Positions 1 through 8,935 of a DNA stretch of 64,000 nt are shown piece after piece; within the stretch, counting starts at the first letter, position 1; each line of letters starts with the position of its first letter. Both the position numbers and the translations under genes were made by a program. The stretch is from Diadema setosum. Taxonomy: Eukaryota; Echinodermata; Echinoidea; Diadematoida; Diadematidae. The stretch covers positions 5,414,048 to 5,478,047 of the forward strand of contig NC_092704.1 of NCBI RefSeq assembly GCF_964275005.1. Direction: 5' to 3'. Under the pieces are notes generated by a model that searched no databases, had not been told where the DNA came from, and was given only the letters and a program-made list of their open reading frames with translations.

Positions 1-672
1 GGATGCTGTTACGAAAACAACGTGGGTTGTTACATGATTCTTCGAGCTTTGGGTTTTAATGTGGTATTGGTAGCAAGTGACATTCGTTGGGAAAACAACC
101 ATGTTATTCCAATAGTTGAAAACCTAACCTACCAGGGCAGCAGGTACATGGTGGATGTAGGTACTGGTGGCTACCCGACTTTATCTCCAGTTGCACTCGA
201 TTTTAAGAAGGCATCACCGGAATACCATCACTCGTATCTGAGGTACAAATTTGTCGTGGATGGTGACATCATTGCTCGCCTGCACAATGCCGACAGCGAT
301 CCGGCAGGCGCGGCACGGTTCCGAGACTTCGTTGTGGATGGTTGGTACCCTTTTATCGTCATTCACCACAAAACTCCAGTTGGACTTTCTGTTTTTAAAG
401 AACCAATGACTAAAATCTACACCCAACTTCTTCAATCCCCACCCTTTTTGTCGAGCCCTCGGTCTACAGCATTCCCCAACGGTCGTTTCTTGGCCGTCAT
501 TGACACCACCTTGCTCCAAGAGAATGATGAAGGGAAGGTGATAAAAACATATCTGAAATCTCGGGACGAACTCCTTGCTGCCTATGCACGCTTCTTCCCG
601 CAGATTCCAAAGGAGATGGTTGAAGCGGCGCTGAATGATGTCAATGTCAAATTGGACTTCAATAAGGAATAG
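1..672 (+). CDS. NAT: Arylamine N-acetyltransferase-like, copy A (5' end outside window)
   Basis: Open from the first base to a TAG stop, giving 223 residues of the C-terminal three quarters of a NAT. The third codon is the presumed catalytic Cys of the GGCCYENN motif; the His (NNHVIP) and Asp (MVDVGTGG) that would complete the Cys-His-Asp triad follow. The family moves an acetyl group from acetyl-CoA to arylamines or hydrazines through an acetyl-Cys intermediate in the cytosol. The second half carries the NAT-like stretch YTQ...PFLSSPRSTAFPNGRF, comparable to the SPSSVFTSKSF region of human NATs. The first in-frame ATG here (base 22) lies after the active site, so it is not the true start; the protein begins upstream. 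The 3' flank (TAGGCCTAAAT, then AGCTGGATAC) resembles that of copies B and C, so A is an older member of the same tandem family. Confidence 0.88.
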   Translation, partial: GCCYENNVGCYMILRALGFNVVLVASDIRWENNHVIPIVENLTYQGSRYMVDVGTGGYPTLSPVALDFKKASPEYHHSYLRYKFVVDGDIIARLHNADSDPAGAARFRDFVVDGWYPFIVIHHKTPVGLSVFKEPMTKIYTQLLQSPPFLSSPRSTAFPNGRFLAVIDTTLLQENDEGKVIKTYLKSRDELLAAYARFFPQIPKEMVEAALNDVNVKLDFNKE

Positions 673-2267
673 GCCTAAATGAAGTAAGCTGGATACATTC
701 CCGTCTTACTCTCACTTACGAGGTGATAAGATTTTGCCATGGTTGTCAACAGTATAGGTAATTGGTGTGGTGGTCTTTTTCCAAGACCATATTTACATAG
801 ACGTATTATGGTGGATTATATTACAATGCATGTATAATGTAGTGATTATTATTGTCCTGTAATCTTGTAGCAGCATGTTATACCCGCAGTGTAGCAAATT
901 AAGTTTCACTTAAAGTTCACTTAAACTCGAATATTTACACACACATATCCAACCGCCGCTCAACAGACTATCACAATGTGAACCTCAAAAAATATTTTAG
1001 CTCTGAAATCATCAGTCAGACAGTACGTACGGTCCGCTTGATTTCTGAGCACCTCTGGAACAACATATTTCGTCCAAGCACGCCGGAACACTTTTAATTT
1101 TTAGTTTGTTGGTTGTTGTTTTTGTTGTTTTTGTTTGTTTGTTTGTTTGGTGGGTTTTTTTTTTTTTTTGGGGGGGGGGGGATGTCAAAATGTCGACGGG
1201 GGCACATAATATGACAGTGTGAGATCCTCGCCGAGGGAGCGAGCGACCAAGCGGGGAGAGTGTGGGAGGGGGATGCCCCTCTCCCACGGTAGTGACTTTT
1301 TGTAAAAACAGAGTATAGATCATTTAAAAACAAATTTCTAGGGAATCCCCAAATGCTGAGATGAACCAATGCTTGGTGTGAACCAATAAACCTGCTTCTC
1401 TGTTTCTTAAACATATAGTTCATGTTACTTTGATTGGTGTCACATATTGAATCCTTTACTGTACAGTAGGCATACGTACGTAACAGAAGAAATCTGAGAG
1501 ATAAAGGTGTTGGAGGCGTCAGTTTGAACGCGGATTGTTCTAAGTTAACTACAATACCTTTAATTCTTTATTTACAACAAGGCCTCCAACTTCCTCAAGC
1601 TCTGTTTGCTGAATGTGATCGCTTTAGCTTATTTTGCACCATTGTTGCCTGTAAAAGAATGTATTACTTGCGATGACCCGATGCTTTGTATTTACTTTAC
1701 GTCCAAGGTGATCAAACAGACCTACACTGAGTAAATCAAATCTCTGCAGTTGTCACATCGTTACGCTCCCTGAATTCCATTTATTGTTTGCCGATACTGG
1801 CTACTAAAGTTGACCTAAGCTCATGTAGGCAGCCTGTGTATAAATTTGGTGTCACTGTAATTAACATAAAATACGGTATGAGAGTGATATAAGATGTTTG
1901 TAAGGAGGGTATCTCACAACTACTGAACAAGGAGATCAGAGATTGCATAGTAAATTGTGTTTCTTACCCGTATTCAATGATTATTGTGATCCATGTGGAT
2001 TGTCAAAATTTGAAAAAAATGACAATAAAAATTTTCCTTGAGTGGTAATATGACCATGCCTTGATCTATCCAGTAAAAATTTCCCTGAATTTCAGATGTG
2101 AAATATGGCTACAAAGTGTTTTGCTTAATACTTACACATTTCGCTTAAATCTTACAGGCGAATATCTTGCCAGTGGACTCAGATGTGAAATGTATGGCTG
2201 GCACTATCGTGAACCCCCGTGAATTTGGCAGTTTGGCCGTGGGAGACGCAAAACAGTCGCAGGTTTT

Positions 2268-2270
<3 letters not shown>
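673..2270. other. Gene-free flank of NAT copy A
   Basis: No convincing gene. The first ~120 bases are alignable by eye to the 3' flanks of copies B and C. Around 1,108-1,290 there is a (GTTT)n stretch, a T-run and a G-run, then a block with GAGGGAGCGAGCGACC and a CTCTCCCAC motif that recurs at 6,250-6,320 and looks like a dispersed relative of the satellite at 6.6-8.9 kb. Short minus-strand reading frames here arise from these low-complexity runs. Confidence 0.6.

Positions 2271-2316
<46 letters not shown>
2271..2316. repeat. (TG)n microsatellite
   Basis: About 23 uninterrupted TG dinucleotides. The reading frame that runs through it (a run of Cys-Val) is an artefact of the repeat. Confidence 0.95.
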
Positions 2317-2318
<2 letters not shown>

Positions 2319-3078
2319 GTTTACATTTTACATTTTACATTTTCCATCTGACAAGATGGCTGGATAAAGCCAGCATTTGCAGCATCCATGAGGCCCATTT
2401 GTATGTATATATAGTTGGTGTTAGACGGGTGGACCTTTCTCTCTGATTGCTGCATTGGACCTGGTGAACACAACAGTATAGGTCTAATTACTACATGTCC
2501 AGTTCTAGACACAAATGTCATTTTGCAACAATTTACAATCTGGGGTTCTCTAATCGTGCATAACTGACAACATGTGAATTTTGTTTTAATTTCATTTTTT
2601 CTTTTTTTTTTTTGGATATTAATTTAGGGAAGTTAACTCAATCGACGTATGTACACATAATGATAGGCATTGTTGGGATGCGTTGAAATTTCCATTGGTA
2701 ATGTTTTTCTTTTTCTTTCTTGAGGAGACCTCTCTTAGATTCTTTTCATGCAATTTCGCATTTGTTTCCTTTACACCTGACATGCATTAGATAAAAATCT
2801 AAATACACATAAGTTAAAGTACCATAAGCCTACCATGATATGGACGATAAATTCTGATATAGTTGGAAACGAATCACAAATAAAAAATGTGACGGAAGAA
2901 TAGTGAACTTTCAAGAAAAACAGAAATCCATTGTGTCTTGTCGGTTCCATTGAGGAGCGCCATGGTAGGACTGTAAGATCGAGGATTTGTAAATAAAAAT
3001 GTTTTGGATTCGACTCACGCTACAGTGACTCGGTTGCCTCGATCCATCAGGTAGATGTAACCATATTACTGTACGAAC
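2317..3078. other. Gene-free stretch
   Basis: No gene seen. A TTTACATTT triplication follows the microsatellite. Parts near 2,160-2,480 (GCTGGCACTATCGTG, CTCTCTGATTGCTG) faintly resemble the block near 13,575-13,680 in the B/C flanks, which suggests a decayed copy of the same NAT duplication unit. Confidence 0.4.
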
Positions 3079-3265
3079 TGAAATTTTCACGGTGGTTTTA
3101 TTTTCGCGAATTTCGCGAATCGCCTTTGAATCGCGAAAATGACAATGCGCGAATAAGTAAGTTCAGTTAGACCCTTGCAACCGCGAAATTAACAACACGC
3201 GAAAATGTGCGCCAAGCAGCAATTCGCGAAAATATCTGTACGCGAAAATTTCAGCTCGTATATCT
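3079..3265. repeat. CGCGAA-rich dispersed repeat
   Basis: Dense repeats of CGCGAA/TTCGCG around the words CGCGAAAAT and TTTCGCGAAT. A decayed relative with the words AATTCGCAAAAATG and GCGAAAAATTC lies at about 60,180-60,390 inside CFAP221. Reads as a transposon-derived dispersed repeat; no coding signal. Confidence 0.55.
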
Positions 3266-3623
3266 ACACTATCGTAGCAGGCCCCTGGGGAGCAGTGCTA
3301 ACAGGAGGAATCCAAGCATCGTGCATGCACTCTCTGTAGTGTGGGTTCTATGGTCGTTAACGGGTAGGTTAGCTGCGTGTTGGACGACAAACATGACTGT
3401 GGATAGAGTTCTTGTCTTTAAATACACAACAATCCGCCTACTGTATACCTACTTATCTATTTGTTACATCCGTTGTATTTACACAGAAGTTTTAACATTA
3501 TTTAGCAACCAGATAATCATTGTCTTTGAAGGATCCACATGTTCTACTGTAGGCGAAATCAGCCAGTAGCGATTGCCGAATCAAAAGACCCGAGACTGAA
3601 ATTATTTTCGTGTTCTTTCGACT

Positions 3624-3708
3624 GTGATTACTGAGTGAATAAAACGCATGGAATGAAGACTAGTCGCGAAAACGCAGGACTCGTAACCTCACATCCGATC
3701 ACTGCGAA
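3624..3708. repeat. ~80 bp segment shared with the ABCF2 5' region
   Basis: Aligns by eye with about 34,108-34,190, directly upstream of the first ABCF2 exon. Shared words include CGAAAACGC/TGAAAACGC, CTCGT and CCGATCA, ending in TGCGA, with only small gaps. It abuts the NAT fragment at 3,713. It may be a dispersed repeat or a promoter piece copied here. Confidence 0.6.
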
Positions 3709-4117
3709 TTTGGATGGGGACATCATAGCTCGCTTGCACAAGGCTGACACTGATCCGGCAGGCGTTGCACGGTGCCGAGACTTAGTTGTGGATGGCTGGT
3801 ACCCTTTTATCGTCATTCACCACAGAACGCCAGTTGAACTTTCTGTTTTTAAAGAGCCAATGAATAAAGTCTACACCCAAGTTTATCCCTCCTCACCCTT
3901 TTTGACGAGCCCCCGGTCTACAGCATTCCCCAACGGTCGTTTCTTGGCCATCAAAGACACCACCTTGCTCCAAGAGAATAATGAAGGAAAAGTGATAAAA
4001 ACCTATCTCAAGTCTCAAAAAGAAGTTCTTGATGCACGCTTCTTCCCGCAGATGCCAGAGGAGGTGGTTGCAGCGGCGCTAAATGACGTCAATATCAACT
4101 TGGACTTCAAAGAATGA
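3653..4117 (+). pseudogene. NAT-like 3' fragment lacking the catalytic half
   Basis: NAT similarity starts abruptly at about 3,713 (DGDIIARLHKADTDPAG) and runs to the C-terminus (NVNINLDFKE, TGA stop). The N-terminal half with the Cys, His and Asp triad is absent, so it cannot be a working acetyltransferase. The similarity is closest to copy D (HKADTDPAG, CRDLVVDGWYPF, PVELSVFKEPMNK, FLTSPRS). A short in-frame ATG extension (from 3,653: MKTSRENAG...) comes from the upstream sequence shared with the ABCF2 5' region, so the frame is an accidental fusion of about 154 residues. One codon gap (EVLDARFF against the usual AAYARFF) is visible. A truncated duplicate is the simplest reading; a spliced gene whose N-terminal exon lies elsewhere is less likely because the other copies have a single coding exon. 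Confidence 0.78.
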
Positions 4118-4540
4118 ATGAAATTGTATTCACGAAAACATGCCTATCCTACTTTTATTTATGAGTTAATAGGGTTTTGAGTGAATTCATTGAATAGTTC
4201 CACCCTTCCTTAAAATACGATGGTAATCTATTTCACTACAAAACTGATAGATTAAATATCATTGCCAAGTCCTCCTTTATCCATATGGTGCTACTTCACA
4301 TATTTTTATCTCATGCCAAGGAAGCTTGCAAGATGCAGAGCATTCGTGAGCTTGTTAACGTGAACAAACTCTGTAATAGAAGAATCCCCAAGGGACTTTT
4401 TGGTTCAAATTCTTCCAAAAGCACGAAATTTGGCACACTGTCATGTAGCCAAAACTTGGCACACTGTCATGTAGCCCAAACCAAAATATTTCGATTTTTG
4501 ACTGGCGCCAAGAAGGGCGCCCTCTGCCTGAGAAAGGATT
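4118..4540. other. Gene-free stretch with a short direct repeat
   Basis: No gene. Near 4,430-4,481 the words TTGGCACACTGTCATGTAGC occur twice with a 26 bp period. Confidence 0.5.
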
Positions 4541-4688
4541 GTAGCCAACCTCGAGTCACAAAGAAACTTTCTTAGACTCCGTTTACAGTGCGGGGCCGGG
4601 CTCGGCCGCGGCTCGTAGCCAACCTCGAGTCACAAAGAAACTTTCTTAGACCCCGTTTACAGTGCGGGGCCGGGCTCGGCCGCGGCTC
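4541..4688. repeat. 74 bp tandem duplication at the left end of a MITE
   Basis: GTAGCCAACCTCGAGTCACA begins at 4,541 and again at 4,615. Each copy includes both flanking DNA and the first bases of the adjoining inverted repeat, so the duplication took place after the element inserted. The copies differ at only one visible base (GACTCCG against GACCCCG). Confidence 0.85.
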
Positions 4689-5254
4689 GGCCGCGGCCGA
4701 GTCCGGCCTCAATTGCGCGGCCGAGCCTCGCAATTTTGTCCGTTTACACTGCTGGGCTCGGCCGCGCTTTTGATTCAAACCTTTCAATATTTTGTCGTAG
4801 TGGCACTCTGCTTGTAAACAAACGCAATTTGGTATTGTCTGGTTTTCAGACCCTTTGCCGAATGAATTCCGTGGCGACGAAGTCGCCGTTCGGGCAAAGG
4901 CCTTTGCCGAAGGAAAAAAAAAATTCTTTGCAGGACAAAACCACCTTAAACTATACTAGTTTTCGACGTTGAGGGGGTTAATATCCTGAATAGCGAAAGA
5001 TACAGGCAGAGGGTTTGGAAGTCAGACTAAAATTGGCCGCGCAATTGGCCGCGCATTTGGCCCAGTTTGCGTTTACACCAAGAAGAGGCAGGGCTCGGCC
5101 GCGGCTCGGCCGCGGCCGAGACCACCTCCAGAGCGAGGCCAAATGCGAGGCCAATTTTGGCCTCGCATTTGGCCTTTTGCGCGTTTACACTGAAGCGGGG
5201 CTGGGCTCGGCCGCGGCTCGGCCGCGGCCGAGCCTCGCACTGTAAACGGGGTCT
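4648..5254. mobile_element. GC-rich inverted-repeat element (MITE-like)
   Basis: The left end AGACCCCGTTTACAGTGCG and the right end, read on the opposite strand as AGACCCCGTTTACAGTGCGA, form terminal inverted repeats. The arms are packed with CTCGGCCGCGG words and repeated GTTTACA motifs; the centre is AT-richer. It has no transposase frame, so it is a non-autonomous DNA transposon of unassigned superfamily. No clean target-site duplication was seen. The reading frames across it come from the GC-rich palindromes. Confidence 0.75.
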
Positions 5255-6596
5255 TTGTTAAAATACGGGGAATTCACAGTGCCAATGGCGCTATAGGCAT
5301 GTTTATTGCACAGTGTACCTTGTTTAGTTGCGGAACCGACGTTGGATGATAATTATGGGCGGCCAAAAAGGCAAATTAACTTTACGTCAAATGGACAAAG
5401 AACGATAAGACAAATCGGACCGTCTGAGATCATTGTGTGTGTGTGTGTGTGTGTGTGTGCGTGCTAGTACATGTGTCTGTGTGTCTGACTACTAGTGGTA
5501 GTCGTTTATCGAAACTCAACATGGTCGTATAGAGATATTTTTCGTTATTTTTTTTTTCTTGTTATGTTTCGTGCTTTAATGTTCTAGTGTACTGAAACTT
5601 GTGTGGCCGGGGCTTACTTGCATATGACGCTTTATAGTTAACACACACACACACACACACACACACCCATGCTCACACATGCTACACACAAGCACCCACA
5701 CCCATACAGAAACTTACATAGCCTATAACATATTAACCCCGAAAATACACGGACGTCAACAAAGTGTGTAAAACATTCTAAAATTCTCACTATCGATATA
5801 GCTGTTTTAAAAAAAAAAAAAAAAAAAAAAAAGGACCGGATGTCAAATTCTGTCTCTGTACGGTGTTGCATGGAATTCTCGGTTAAACGTCCTGTCCGGT
5901 ATAGTTGGAGTGAAAAAATATAGCTCGCCTGCATAGCAACGGCGTAAATCCGTACTGAGGAGTGGGGGGGATGGTCACCATCACCACGATTACAAGCCCA
6001 TAACCGGACCCGGGGGGGGGGGGGGAAGAAGCTTGGTGCCCCCCCCCCCCACACACACACACACTTTACAGGGACCGGATGTCCCACTCTTTTGCATGAA
6101 ATATAAAGTGGGAGGAAAGTGGCAGCAAAAATATGAAGACTTTTTGTTCTTGTTGCTTTTTTTTTTTTGCTTGTCAGATGACTTTCGGCGGAGAATCAGA
6201 CCTTAAAAGTATGAAGACATTTTTTTTTGTTTTTTTTTTCTAAATATCTGTGAGAGGGAGCGGAGCGACCGAACGGGGGGAGGGTGTGTAGGGGGGGGGG
6301 TATCCCTCTCCCACACGAGGAAGATTTTGCATTTTCAGACCTGAAATTCAGCGATCTGGTGCACACTTTTGGTGATAATTTTATTTTCTTTTCTTAAAAG
6401 AAAAATAAGAAAATGAAATATTCACAATATATTATTGAAAGACTAAATCGTGGTATTTCAGCTCTTGCTCCGCCTGTGCGACATCACTGTGAAGGCCTAC
6501 TAAATAATGGGGCCTATCACCGGCGTAGACAGGATTTGACCTATCGGAGGAGCGGTTATGTGAGGGAGCGAAGCAAACGGGGGGGGGGGGTATAAA
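5255..6596. other. Gene-free stretch rich in simple repeats
   Basis: Contains (TG)n at about 5,433-5,459, (AC)n at 5,641-5,666, an A-run at about 5,808-5,832, G-runs and C-runs near 6,010-6,050, and T/G-runs near 6,220-6,300. A block at 6,250-6,320 (GAGGGAGCGGAGCGACCG, then CCCTCTCCCAC) matches that near 1,225. No coding region is credible here. Confidence 0.6.
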
Positions 6597-7252
6597 TCTT
6601 TTTGCATTGAAAATTTTGACATTTTACAGTCCAAAAACTGCCGTTTGTAGCTATATTTTCGCTTTGGAAATTAAGGGGGGCACACCGGGTGCAACTGCTG
6701 TCAATCACTGGCAGCAACATCAGGAGAATGGCCGCTATTTGATAGCGATTAAATGCGAGCGAGCTTGAAAATTTTGACATTCTACAGTCTAAAAACTGCC
6801 GTTTGTCGCTATACTTTTTCGCTTTGGAAATTAAGGGGGCCGCGCCGGGCGCAACTGCTGTCAATCACTGGCAGCAACATCAGGAGAATGGCATAGCGGT
6901 CAAATGCGAGCGAGCGGAGCGAGCGAGCTTGAAAGTTTTGACATTTTACAGTCCAAAGACTGCCGTTTGTGGCTGTATTTTTTCGCTTTGGAAATTAAGG
7001 GAGACACACCGGGCAAAATTGCCGGCAATTACTGGCAGCAACATCAGAGAATAGCATAACGAATAAATGCGAGCGAGCGAAGCGAGCGAGCTTGAAAATT
7101 TCGATATTTTACAGTCCCCCAAACTGTCCTTTGTGGCTGTATTTTTTCGCTTGGGAAATAAAGGGGGCGCATCGGGCGAAAACTGCTGGCAATTACTGGC
7201 AACAACATCAGGAGAATGGCAGCATGATTAAATGCGAGCGAGCGAAGCGAGC

Positions 7253-8112
7253 GAGCTTCAAAATTTTCACATTTTACAGTCCAAAAACTACCGTTCGTAG
7301 TTATATTTTTCGCTTTGGAAATTAAGGGGGATCGCACCGGGCGCAACTGCTGTCAGTCACTGGCAGCAACATCAGGAGAATGGCATAACGATTAAATGCG
7401 AGCGAGCGGAGCGAGCGAGCTTGAAATTTCTGACATTTTAGAGTCTAAAAACTGCCGTTTGTAGCTATACTTTTTCGCTTTGAAAATTAAGGGGAGCCGC
7501 ACCGGGCGCAACTGCTGGTAATCACTGGCAGCAACATCAGGAGAATGGCATAGCGGTTAAATGCAAGCGAGCGGAGCGAGCGAGCTTGAAAATTTTGACA
7601 TTTTACAGTCCAAAGACTGCCGTTTGTGGCTGTATTATTTCACTTTGGAAATAAAGGGGAGCGCACCGGACGAAAACTGCTGGAGCTTCAAAATTTTCAC
7701 ATTTTACAGTCCAAAAACTACCGTTCGTAGTTATATTTTTCGCTTTGGAAATTAAGGGGGATCGCACCGGGCGCAACTGCTGTCAATCACTGGCAGCAAC
7801 ATCAGGAGAATGGCATAACGATTAAATGCGAGCGAGCGGAGCGAGCGAGCTTGAAATTTCTGACATTTTAGAGTCTAAAAACTGCCGTTTGTAGCTATAC
7901 TTTTTCGCTTTGAAAATTAAGGGGAGCCGCACCGGGCGCAACTGCTGGTAATCACTGGCAGCAACATCAGGAGAATGGCATAGCGGTTAAATGCAAGCGA
8001 GCGGAGCGAGCGAGCTTGAAAATTTTGACATTTTACAGTCCAAAGACTGCCGTTTGTGGCTGTATTATTTCACTTTGGAAATAAAGGGGAGCGCACCGGA
8101 CGAAAACTGCTG
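7253..8112. repeat. Recent 430 bp higher-order duplication within the satellite
   Basis: The block starting GAGCTTCAAAATTTTCACAT at 7,253 recurs at 7,683 and the two stay nearly identical for 430 bp (I see one difference, CAGTCAC against CAATCAC). The block spans more than two basic units, and the junction at 7,682 falls inside a unit, so this is a recent multi-unit copying event. Confidence 0.88.
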
Positions 8113-8155
8113 GCAATTACTGGCAGCAACATCAGGTGAATGGCATAATGATTAA

Positions 8156-8504
8156 AGGCATAATTTACCATTTGCAGATGAAAGCATTAGTGCTTTAAAA
8201 TAGTTCTAAAATGTGAGTTAGGGATAGAAACAACCACTGTCAAAATTTGAATCCGTATAATGGATGTTAAGTGTTGTTAAATACACAAAATGTGAACAAT
8301 AGTTATAATAAAAATGTTTCCAGACTAAACCGTATACAGTTACGGTTTATTGAGAAAAATCCTGATATCTCCTTATATTTTAGGTTTTATGGCAAATATT
8401 TCATATGGTAGGATGTTTTATGATACAACAGACCTACACATATGCATTAAATGTGATATCTTGAACATTTTTGAAATCACTGCTCCCAAAGGTAAATTGG
8501 ACCT
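8156..8504. mobile_element. TTAA-target MITE inside the satellite
   Basis: The ends AGGCATAATTTACC and, on the opposite strand, AGGTCCAATTTACC are inverted repeats. The element is flanked by TTAA at 8,152-8,155 and 8,505-8,508. The satellite unit normally reads GATTAAATGCGAGC, with one TTAA at this point, so neighbouring units serve as empty sites. It is 349 bp, with no coding capacity. TTAA duplication is typical of piggyBac-type and some other cut-and-paste families. Confidence 0.85.
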
Positions 8505-8935
8505 TTAAATGCGAGCGAGCGAAGCGAGCGAGCTTCAAAATTTTCACATTTTACAGTCCCAAAACTACCGTTCGTAGCTATATTTTTCGCTTTGGAAATT
8601 AAGGGGGGGGGGCGCACCGGGCGCAACTGCTGTCAATCACTGGCAGCAACATCAGGAGAATGGCATAATGATTGAATGCGAGCGAGCTTCAAAATTTTCA
8701 CATTTTACAGTCCCAAAACTGCCGTTCGTAGCTATATTTTTCACTTTGGAAATTGAGGGGGGCGCACCGGCCGAAAACTGCTGTCAGTCACTGGCAGCAA
8801 CATCAGGAGAATTGTGTATGGCATTATGGTTGAATGCGAGCGAACGGAGCGAGCGAGCTTTAAAATTTTGATATTTTACACTCCAAAAACTGCCATTTGT
8901 AGCTATATTTTTCGCTTTTGTTTGTCCCACTTTTA

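Larger units (their letters stand above)
6597..8935. repeat. Satellite array, ~150-165 bp period, about a dozen units
   Basis: Each unit runs GCGAGCGAGC(G)AAGCGAGC, then GCTTGAAAATTTTGACATTT, ACAGTCCAAAAACTGCCG, TCGCTTTGGAAATTAAGG, CGCACCGGGCGCAACTGC, CACTGGCAGCAACATCAGG and ATGGCATAACGATTAAAT. Copies vary by small indels and some are partial. A MITE splits one unit at 8,156-8,504. The short frames running through the units are not genes: their peptides simply repeat the satellite. An isolated GCGAGCGAGCGAAGCGAGCG block followed by GCTTGAAAAAATT lies at 9,582-9,614. Confidence 0.92.

Noticed and set aside
1140-1180. Many long G, C, A and T runs (1,150; 6,012; 13,176; 27,219; 62,960) as signals or quadruplex sites
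   Set aside because: Common low-complexity runs, and run lengths are prone to sequencing error; no linked feature supports a function.
4588-5261. Several 60-78 codon frames rich in Ala, Arg and Gly
   Set aside because: They follow the CTCGGCCGCGG repeats of an inverted-repeat element and appear on both strands; not genes.
6597-8935. Regularly spaced repeats that might suggest a CRISPR array
   Set aside because: Units are ~160 bp, continuous and similar throughout, with no unique spacers, in animal DNA.
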